DNA from: Clostridia bacterium
GTDB lineage: Bacteria > Bacillota > Clostridia > Oscillospirales > Acutalibacteraceae
Direction of reading: 5' to 3'
DNA: 11,693 nt
Assembly (NCBI GenBank): GCA_900772705.1
Contig: CAAGRQ010000057.1
Span: 1-11,693, forward strand
Position 1 is the first letter of the stretch. The number at the start of each line of letters is the position of its first letter. The notes under the pieces are model-generated. The model was not told the DNA's origin and did no database searches. It worked only from the letters and a program-made list of their open reading frames with translations. The position numbers and the translations under genes are program-made. Shown here in pieces: positions 1-5,021 of this stretch.

Positions 1-460
1 CTGTAAAATATTGCAGAAGAATTATTTTTGCCGTTCTTCCCTTCTTTTCGGCAAACACATTAGAATATTTAACCAAAAATACCGTGGCGACTATAATTCC
101 TATTGCGGCAATCATCATAACAATTGAAAGTATACCGTCCAAAAGTTCGGAATTATTTATTAATATCATACAAAGTGACATTAAAATATAAGGCAATACG
201 GACAGTAAAAATTGAACGATTTGGCATTTCTTTTTAGTATTCATTTTACCAAGACTTGAAATCTGTTCTTTTACGCTCTCTTTTTCTTCTTCAATCTTTG
301 AAAGTTGTTGTCTTTGATATATTTCCTGCTTTCTCATTTGCTCTCGTTCTTGATAAGAAAAGCCTAAATCCACCTTTGCTCCGCAGCTGTCGCAAATACC
401 GTAAGCCGCACCGGGCTGAACAACTATTTGTCCGCCGCACATTTCACATTTTCTGTTCAT
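1..460 (-). CDS. Zinc-ribbon membrane protein, 3' end outside window (partial)
   Basis: I translated this reading frame directly: ATG at 460-458, open for 153 codons to the window edge with no stop. The N-terminus has two cysteine pairs, C5-x2-C8 and C23-x2-C26, spaced like a small zinc ribbon. Residues about 36-70 are rich in Gln, Glu, Lys and Arg and likely form a helix or coiled coil. Two hydrophobic segments follow, at about 81-101 and 108-130, and a further hydrophobic stretch begins near 145. The start is well supported: GGAGG at 468-472 lies 7 bases before the ATG. I do not recognise a named family. Small zinc-ribbon-plus-membrane proteins are common in Clostridia and mostly uncharacterised. 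The ribbon may sense or recruit a partner at the membrane, but that is a guess. Upstream lie a terminator hairpin and a long palindrome, which suggest conditional expression. Confidence 0.8.
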   Translation of the reverse strand, partial: MNRKCEMCGGQIVVQPGAAYGICDSCGAKVDLGFSYQEREQMRKQEIYQRQQLSKIEEEKESVKEQISSLGKMNTKKKCQIVQFLLSVLPYILMSLCMILINNSELLDGILSIVMMIAAIGIIVATVFLVKYSNVFAEKKGRTAKIILLQYFT

Positions 461-474
461 TTTTACTCCTCCTA

Positions 475-506
475 AAAATAAAAAGCGTACAGTCGAAACT
501 GTACGC
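475..506 (-). terminator. UUCG-loop intrinsic terminator touching the Shine-Dalgarno of the zinc-ribbon gene
   Basis: On the minus strand a perfect 9-bp stem (GCGTACAGT / ACTGTACGC) closes a TTCG tetraloop and is followed at once by TTTTTATTTTT, the form of a rho-independent terminator. The T-tract ends about two bases before the GGAGG of the downstream gene. No promoter can fit between this hairpin and the start codon at 460, so any transcript of that gene must pass through it. It could be an attenuator, a leaky terminator, or the 3' end of a small RNA. Confidence 0.75.
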
Positions 507-649
507 AAAAAACGCATAGCTCAACTGTCGCCAAACATCTCACATATTATTACCTACGGTAAAGTATGCAAATTAGAGTATGCATTTTTATCGAGAGATA
601 AAAAAAGCATACTTTCCCGTATACATACTTTAATTGTGAGATATTTGGC
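475..649 (-). ncRNA. Candidate structured leader RNA or small RNA
   Basis: The inferred transcript starts near 649-650, set by the promoter at 656-684, and would run through a four-tier imperfect hairpin (649-530) to the UUCG-loop terminator (506-485). The product would be about 170 nt if terminated, or a 190-nt 5' untranslated region if read through. The start site falls at the base of the outermost stem, which makes a designed RNA structure more likely than chance. I could not match it to a T-box, SAM, TPP, cobalamin, lysine or other familiar riboswitch core. The boundaries and the very existence of the RNA are inference from sequence. Confidence 0.35.
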
Positions 650-659
650 AATTTCAGTT
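523..659. repeat. 137-bp imperfect palindrome (MITE-like or RNA stem)
   Basis: Four nested complementary blocks occur in order: 530-544 with 635-649 (15 pairs, one of them G-U in the minus-strand RNA), 560-568 with 624-632 (9 pairs), 577-583 with 607-613 (7 pairs), and 585-592 with 597-604 (8 pairs) closing a 4-base loop. A short outer pairing (AACTG 523-527 with CAGTT 655-659) extends it. The word AGTATG occurs twice in the left arm and as its complement CATACT twice in the right arm. No clear target-site duplication flanks it and no transposase is present. It may be a miniature inverted-repeat element, a leader RNA stem, or both. Confidence 0.7.
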
Positions 660-684
660 TAGCATAATATCGGATTAAATTCAA
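656..684 (-). promoter_or_regulatory. Putative sigma-A promoter of the zinc-ribbon leader
   Basis: TTGAAT (684-679), a 17-base spacer, then TAAACT (661-656). Each hexamer matches consensus at four of six bases. The predicted start is about 649-650, at the foot of the palindromic stem. It lies between the yfbR terminator and the leader, where a promoter is needed. Confidence 0.45.
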
Positions 685-689
685 GTGAT

Positions 690-719
690 ATAAAAAAAGA
701 GGCAGATAAATCTGCCTCT
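690..719 (-). terminator. Rho-independent terminator of the mgsA-hisS-aspS-yfbR unit
   Basis: On the minus strand a perfect 9-bp stem (AGAGGCAGA / TCTGCCTCT) with a 4-base loop is followed by seven T residues. It begins 11 bases after the yfbR stop codon, so it ends the aminoacyl-tRNA synthetase operon. Confidence 0.92.
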
Positions 720-730
720 AAATTTAATAT

Positions 731-1321
731 TTACTTTGTATGCTCGTCGAGGGTGAGGTAATATGCCTTTAGAAAATGCTCGGAGAAGAACTTAACCTCG
801 GGCATATCTATATCGGCAATTTTTTGCTCCTGCGATTTAAGGGCTATGTCAAATTCCCTATTACCCATACGATTTTCCTCAATACACTTAACGAGTGCGC
901 TGATTTTATCGGCAGCCTTAACAAGTTTCCACAGTTGCTTATCCTCATCACTTTTATGAAAAAGGGGTACATAGTCCTGTTTATAATCATCGGGGAGCAT
1001 TTTTAACAATCTATCGCCTGCCGTTTTCTCAATGTCCTTATAAACGCTTTTAATCTCGTCATTATAATACTTAACCGGAGTGGGCATATCGCCTGTTATA
1101 ACCTCGGTTGTATCGTGATAAAGAGCAAGCAAAGCGGCACGCTCGGGGTTATAGTTCTTGCCGAATTCCCTATTACCGATAAGTGCAAGAGCGTGGGCAA
1201 TAACAGCAACGCTATGGCTATGCTCTGCAATATTTTCCTTATGGGTATTAGGCATAAGCGCCCAGCGGTCAATATACTTCATTCTATTGACCATAGCAAA
1301 GAAATTATAATTATTCTGCAT
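731..1321 (-). CDS. yfbR: YfbR-type HD-domain 5'-deoxynucleotidase
   Basis: This 196-residue protein resembles E. coli YfbR along its whole length (usual length about 199). YfbR is a metal-dependent phosphohydrolase that removes the 5' phosphate from deoxyribonucleoside monophosphates, in cytoplasmic dNTP pool balance and thymidylate supply. The HD metal site is complete: H34 in the EHS motif, H69-D70 in YHD, and D138 in KAADK. E73 and D78 (in the TGDMPTPVKY stretch) match conserved active-site positions, and R19-W20 matches the RW pair of YfbR. The start codon overlaps the last 11 bases of aspS and has AGGAAG about 9 bases upstream, so translation is probably coupled to aspS. It is the last gene of its operon. 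A different nucleotide substrate is possible, since HD enzymes vary. Confidence 0.93.
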   Translation of the reverse strand: MQNNYNFFAMVNRMKYIDRWALMPNTHKENIAEHSHSVAVIAHALALIGNREFGKNYNPERAALLALYHDTTEVITGDMPTPVKYYNDEIKSVYKDIEKTAGDRLLKMLPDDYKQDYVPLFHKSDEDKQLWKLVKAADKISALVKCIEENRMGNREFDIALKSQEQKIADIDMPEVKFFSEHFLKAYYLTLDEHTK

Positions 1322-3104
1322 CTTTTTCTGCTTCCTTTATATCAATACCGAGTTCGCAAAGCTGAACATCGTCAATATAAGACGGAGCACCGCTCATAAG
1401 TTCGCTTGCATTTTGAACCTTAGGGAATGCCACAACATCACGCAACGAATCAGCACCGCAGATAAGCATAGCAAGTCTGTCGAGGCCGATACCCATACCA
1501 CCGTGAGGCGGTGCTGCATACTGATAAGCATCAACGAGGAAGCCAAACTTAGCATCGATTTCCTCCTGCTCCATTCCGAGAAGTTCAAACATCTTAGTCT
1601 GAAGTTGTGTATCTGTAATTCTCATAGAGCCTGACGAAAGTTCGGTACCGTTAAGCACAAGATCGAACGCCTGAGCCTTAACCTTTGATTTATCTGTATC
1701 AAGATACTGAATACTCTCCTCCATAGGCATAGTAAACGGATGGTGAGCGGCAACCCACTCGCCCGAGTCCTCGTCCATTTCAAAGAACGGCATTTCGGTA
1801 ATCCAAAGGAAGTTCCACTTGCCCTCGGGGATAATATCAAGTTCCTTGGCAACCATAAGGCGAAGTGCGCCCATAACGGTGAGAGCTTTTCCGGTCTTAT
1901 CGCTTACGATGAAAACAACATCGCCCTGCTGAGCGCCGAGTGTGCTGAGAAGTTCATCAAGTTCGCCGTCTTTAAGGAACTTAGAAAACGAGCAATTCGG
2001 TTCTGCATCAGCCCAACGAACATAGGCAAGACCCTTTGCGCCGATTCCCTTTGCCGATGCTGTAAGTTTGTCAATTTTTTTACGAGTATAGACAGAAGCG
2101 GCGTTCTTTGCAACAATTGCCTTAACCGAGCCGCCGTCTGCTATTGCACTCTTAAACACAACAAAATCGGTTTTATCTGCCCAATCGGAAATATCCTGAA
2201 TAAGCATATCAAAACGAGTGTCGGGCTTATCCGAGCCGTACTTATTCATAGCGTCGGCAAAGGTCATACGAGGCAAATGCTCGGGAACATCAACATTGAT
2301 GGTTTCTTTCATCAACTTTGATATAAATCCCTCTGCCATATTCATAATATCGTCGCAGTCAACAAAACTCATTTCAAGGTCAATCTGAGTAAACTCAGGC
2401 TGTCTGTCTGCTCGCAAGTCCTCATCTCTGAAGCAACGGGCAAGCTGAATATATCTGTCAAAGCCTGCAATCATAGTAAGTTGCTTGTAAATCTGCGGAG
2501 ACTGAGGAAGAGCATAGAACTTTCCGTTATGTATTCTTGACGGAACAACATAGTCTCTTGCACCCTCGGGAGTAGACTTAATCATCATCGGGGTTTCAAT
2601 TTCGATAAAATCGTTAGCGTAAAAATACTCTCTTGCAATTTTTGCAATCTCGTGGCGCATGAGAATATTCTTTGTGAGTTTTTCGTTACGAAGATTAAGG
2701 TATCTGTATTTAAGAGTGATTTCATCGCCGACCTTTTCGCTCTTTTCAATCTCAAACGGAGGAGTCTTAGCCTTAGAAACAATGCGGAAATCGCTTACGA
2801 TAACCTCAATGTCACCTGTCGGAATGTCCTTATTCTTACTTTCCCTCTCGGCAACAACGCCTGTTGCGGCAACAACATACTCGCTCCTTGCCGACTGTGC
2901 AAGAGCAAAAATATTTCTGTCGGTTTTATCGTTAAATGAAAGTTGAATAATGCCTGTTCTGTCTCTGAGGTCAATAAAGATAAGGTTGCCCAAATCTCTC
3001 TGTCTCTGCACCCAGCCGAAAACGGTTACGGTCTGTCCGACATTATCCATATTAAATTTACCGCAATAATCGGTACGCTTCATACCCTTAATTGAATTAT
3101 TCAT
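1311..3104 (-). CDS. aspS: Aspartyl-tRNA synthetase, bacterial type
   Basis: This class II synthetase charges tRNA-Asp with aspartate, using ATP, in the cytoplasm. At 597 residues it has the usual bacterial length. The order is an N-terminal OB-fold anticodon-binding domain (about 10-115), the catalytic core with motif 1 near 166-174, aspartate and flipping-loop residues around SPQIYKQ (202-208), motif 2 FRDEDLRADRQPEF (225-238), the inserted GAD domain (about 300-420), HHPFTMP (454-460) and motif 3 GMGIGLDRL (536-544). L38, in QRQRDLGN, is the position where discriminating enzymes carry Leu and Asn-misacylating ones often carry His, so this enzyme probably charges only tRNA-Asp (inference). 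The ATG at 3104 is chosen because GGAGG sits 8 bases upstream. The alternative M8 aligns with the E. coli start but lacks good ribosome-site spacing. It overlaps the hisS end by 8 bases. Confidence 0.98.
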   Translation of the reverse strand: MNNSIKGMKRTDYCGKFNMDNVGQTVTVFGWVQRQRDLGNLIFIDLRDRTGIIQLSFNDKTDRNIFALAQSARSEYVVAATGVVAERESKNKDIPTGDIEVIVSDFRIVSKAKTPPFEIEKSEKVGDEITLKYRYLNLRNEKLTKNILMRHEIAKIAREYFYANDFIEIETPMMIKSTPEGARDYVVPSRIHNGKFYALPQSPQIYKQLTMIAGFDRYIQLARCFRDEDLRADRQPEFTQIDLEMSFVDCDDIMNMAEGFISKLMKETINVDVPEHLPRMTFADAMNKYGSDKPDTRFDMLIQDISDWADKTDFVVFKSAIADGGSVKAIVAKNAASVYTRKKIDKLTASAKGIGAKGLAYVRWADAEPNCSFSKFLKDGELDELLSTLGAQQGDVVFIVSDKTGKALTVMGALRLMVAKELDIIPEGKWNFLWITEMPFFEMDEDSGEWVAAHHPFTMPMEESIQYLDTDKSKVKAQAFDLVLNGTELSSGSMRITDTQLQTKMFELLGMEQEEIDAKFGFLVDAYQYAAPPHGGMGIGLDRLAMLICGADSLRDVVAFPKVQNASELMSGAPSYIDDVQLCELGIDIKEAEKDAE

Positions 3105-4446
3105 CTATCTGTCCTCCGGAAAAAAGAGAATTAAAATCAAAAGCCTCGCCGTTAATTTCCAAATCCTTGAGCTGACTTTCCATACTTACGGAATAAAAGC
3201 CGTTTACAAAAGTATCAAGATTAATCTCGCTCGACTCACCCGTTGCCATATCCTTGAGAGAAACGATTTTATTTTCAACCTCATTATCGCCGATAACAAC
3301 ATTGAATTTAGCGCCGAGTTTGTCCGCATACTTCATCTGTGCCCTGAGTGAGCGGCCGTTGAGGTCATAAACAACCGAGAAGCCCTCGTCACGCATATCC
3401 TTAGCAATTTCGACAGCTTTAAGCGTTGCTTTTTCGCCCATAGCAACGATAAACAAATCAGGTCTTGACGGCTCGGGGAAATTACATCCCTGTGCCTCCA
3501 TAACAAGTTGCAATCTTTCAAGTCCCATAGCGAAACCGAGCGACGGAGTATGCTGACCGCCGAGTTCCTCCAAAAGTCCGTCATAGCGACCGCCGCCGCA
3601 CACCGTACCCTGAGAGCCGATAGCGTCGGAAACGAATTCAAACACCGTCTTAGTGTAATAATCGAGTCCTCTTACGATTTGAGGATTAACTATATATTCT
3701 ATATTTGCGGCGTCAAGGTAAGACTTAACCTTTTCAAAATGCTCTCTACACTCATCGCAAAGATAATCAAGAACAACAGGTGCGCCCTTTGCTATTTCGC
3801 TGCACACAGGACTTTTGCAATCAAGAATACGCATTGGATTGCGCTCGAGTCTGTCATTACAGGTGTCGCAAAGCTTGTCCTTATACTGTGAGAAATACTC
3901 TTTAAGTGCCTTATGATATTCCGCTCTGCACTCGGGACAGCCGATAGAATTAAGTTCAAGGTGCAAATCCTTTACGCCGAGTTCATCAAAAATCTGTTTT
4001 GCAAGGCTTATCATTTCTGCGTCTGCAAGCGGTGATGTTGCTCCGAAACATTCTATACCGAACTGATGGAACTCACGGAGTCTGCCCGCCTGTGGCTTTT
4101 CATATCTGTAACAAGATGTAAGATAGCATATCTTTTGCGGCAGTGCCTCGTTTGAAAGACCGTTTTCAAGAAATGCTCTTGCCGCACCTGCCGTGCCCTC
4201 GGGACGAAGGGTAATCGAGCGACCGCCCTTATCGTCAAAGGTATACATCTCCTTTTGCACTACATCGGTAGTGTCACCGACACCTCTTTGAAAAAGTTCC
4301 GTATGCTCAAAAACAGGCGTACGCATTTCCTTATATCCGAAATTTTCGGCAACACCGAGGCAGGTAGCCTCTATGTATTGGTTTTTGTAAGACTCGTTAG
4401 GCAACACATCCTTGGTGCCTTTAATTGCCTTTGTAATTAAAGCCAT
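3097..4446 (-). CDS. hisS: Histidyl-tRNA synthetase with cysteine-rich insertion
   Basis: This class II enzyme charges tRNA-His with histidine. Visible landmarks are the N-terminal KGTKDVLP, motif 2 (113-132, with the arginine at R114), the HisA signature RGLDYYTKTVFEF (259-271), motif 3 GFAMGLERL (304-312) and the C-terminal anticodon-binding domain (about 329-420). The insertion between about 165 and 240 carries eight cysteines (170, 173, 193, 196, 210, 215, 230, 233), largely as CxxC pairs. This pattern is seen in many clostridial HisRS and is likely a metal-binding module. About 28 residues after the anticodon domain (422-449) form an acidic tail. GGAGG lies 5 bases before the ATG. It is cotranscribed with aspS downstream, and no T-box leader is present in the 58 bases before it. 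Confidence 0.98.
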   Translation of the reverse strand: MALITKAIKGTKDVLPNESYKNQYIEATCLGVAENFGYKEMRTPVFEHTELFQRGVGDTTDVVQKEMYTFDDKGGRSITLRPEGTAGAARAFLENGLSNEALPQKICYLTSCYRYEKPQAGRLREFHQFGIECFGATSPLADAEMISLAKQIFDELGVKDLHLELNSIGCPECRAEYHKALKEYFSQYKDKLCDTCNDRLERNPMRILDCKSPVCSEIAKGAPVVLDYLCDECREHFEKVKSYLDAANIEYIVNPQIVRGLDYYTKTVFEFVSDAIGSQGTVCGGGRYDGLLEELGGQHTPSLGFAMGLERLQLVMEAQGCNFPEPSRPDLFIVAMGEKATLKAVEIAKDMRDEGFSVVYDLNGRSLRAQMKYADKLGAKFNVVIGDNEVENKIVSLKDMATGESSEINLDTFVNGFYSVSMESQLKDLEINGEAFDFNSLFSGGQIDE

Positions 4447-4470
4447 AATTTCCTCCTATATACAAGCACT

Positions 4471-4495
4471 GAGGTGAGAGCATTGCTCCCACCTC
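4471..4495 (-). other. Intergenic hairpin between mgsA and hisS
   Basis: GAGGTGGGAG pairs with CTCTCACCTC on the minus strand over ten positions, one of them G-U, around a 5-base loop. It starts 9 bases after the mgsA stop and ends about 24 bases before the hisS start. There is no T-tract after it, so it is not a typical terminator. It may act as an mRNA processing or stability element between the two genes. Confidence 0.55.
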
Positions 4496-4504
4496 AAGTC
4501 ATTA

Positions 4505-4921
4505 TTAGTCTTTTTTATTATAGCGTGGATTAACAATTTCACGCCACTCAAAGTCGCCTCTTTCAACGCCTCTGATAAGTGCCTCCGCCGTTGCAATATT
4601 AGTAGCGAACGGAATATTATGCACATCGCAAAGTCTGAGCAAATCGTTATCGTTAGGCTCGTGCGGCTTTGGATTAAGGGGATCTCTGAAAAAGATGAGC
4701 AAGTCAATCTCGTTGCAGGCAATTCTGCTGGCAATCTGCTGACCGCCGCCCTGCGAACCGCTCAAAAAGCAGTTAATATCCAAGCCTGTTGCTTCCTTAA
4801 TCAGCTTACCGGTAGTACCTGTTGCACACACATCGTGTCTGCTGATAATTCCGCAATAAGCAATACAAAACTGTACTAAAAGTTCTTTTTTTGCGTCATG
4901 TGCTATAAGTGCTATATTCAT
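4505..4921 (-). CDS. mgsA: Methylglyoxal synthase family protein with altered active site
   Basis: Methylglyoxal synthase converts dihydroxyacetone phosphate to methylglyoxal and phosphate, bypassing lower glycolysis. This 138-residue protein aligns without gaps to the family over LIAHDAKK (5-12), ATGTTG (33-38), the phosphate-binding LSGSQGG stretch (53-59), IDLLIFFRDPLN (72-83), PH (86-87) and ATNIATAE (106-113). The residue equal to E. coli Asp71, the catalytic base in GGDQQ, is G60 (codon GGT in GGGQQ), and the Asp101 equivalent is N90. The other key residues I can place, H8, D9, D80 and H87 (E. coli H19, D20, D91, H98), are kept. Activity is therefore uncertain. The fold is clear and the reaction is not. 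The ATG at 4921 is preferred because GAGGGAG lies 10 bases before it; a longer version would need a TTG at 4942 that sits in front of that site. It is the first gene of the hisS-aspS-yfbR unit. Confidence 0.88.
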   Translation of the reverse strand: MNIALIAHDAKKELLVQFCIAYCGIISRHDVCATGTTGKLIKEATGLDINCFLSGSQGGGQQIASRIACNEIDLLIFFRDPLNPKPHEPNDNDLLRLCDVHNIPFATNIATAEALIRGVERGDFEWREIVNPRYNKKD

Positions 4922-4956
4922 AAAGCGATTGCTCCCTCTCAATAAAATTTAATACC

Positions 4957-4970
4957 GTTATTATAATAAC
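4957..4970. repeat. 14-bp perfect palindrome over the mgsA -10 region
   Basis: GTTATTATAATAAC reads the same on both strands and covers the -10 hexamers of the promoter at 4960-4991. It could be an operator for a dimeric regulator. An AT-rich palindrome over a -10 box can also arise by chance. Confidence 0.5.
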
Positions 4971-4991
4971 ATAAAATACTTAATATAACAA
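4960..4991 (-). promoter_or_regulatory. Promoter of the mgsA-hisS-aspS-yfbR unit
   Basis: TTGTTA (4991-4986) is followed after 17 bases by TATTAT (4968-4963) and after 20 bases by a perfect TATAAT (4965-4960). The 17-base arrangement is the better spaced. It lies in the 100-base gap after the PBP2 gene, giving a leader of about 30-40 bases before the mgsA ATG. I saw no terminator after the PBP2 gene, so readthrough from the mre operon may add to expression. Confidence 0.65.
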
Positions 4992-5021
4992 GTTATTTTT
5001 TATGTGCCGTGTTTGTATTGA

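Noticed and set aside
256..519. 87-codon plus-strand open frame
   Set aside because: It is antisense to the zinc-ribbon gene and its terminator. The minus-strand reading has a strong ribosome site and CxxC pairs, so this is a shadow.
523..659. Calling the palindrome a transposon copy outright
   Set aside because: No target-site duplication could be identified and no transposase is in the window. Copy number elsewhere cannot be seen from here.
1740..2321. 193-codon open frame on the plus strand
   Set aside because: It lies wholly inside aspS on the opposite strand. It has no ribosome site or recognisable domain, and aspS is fully supported by conserved motifs.
4447..4504. Possible T-box in front of hisS, since GAGGTGGGAGC faintly resembles the T-box core
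   Set aside because: The gap is only 58 bases, the core AGGGTGG-N-ACCGCG is not matched, there is no specifier stem, and no T-tract terminator follows the hairpin.
4922..4942. Longer MgsA starting at TTG 4942
   Set aside because: The TTG lies just ahead of the GAGGGAG ribosome site, which serves the ATG at 4921. The seven extra residues match nothing in the family.
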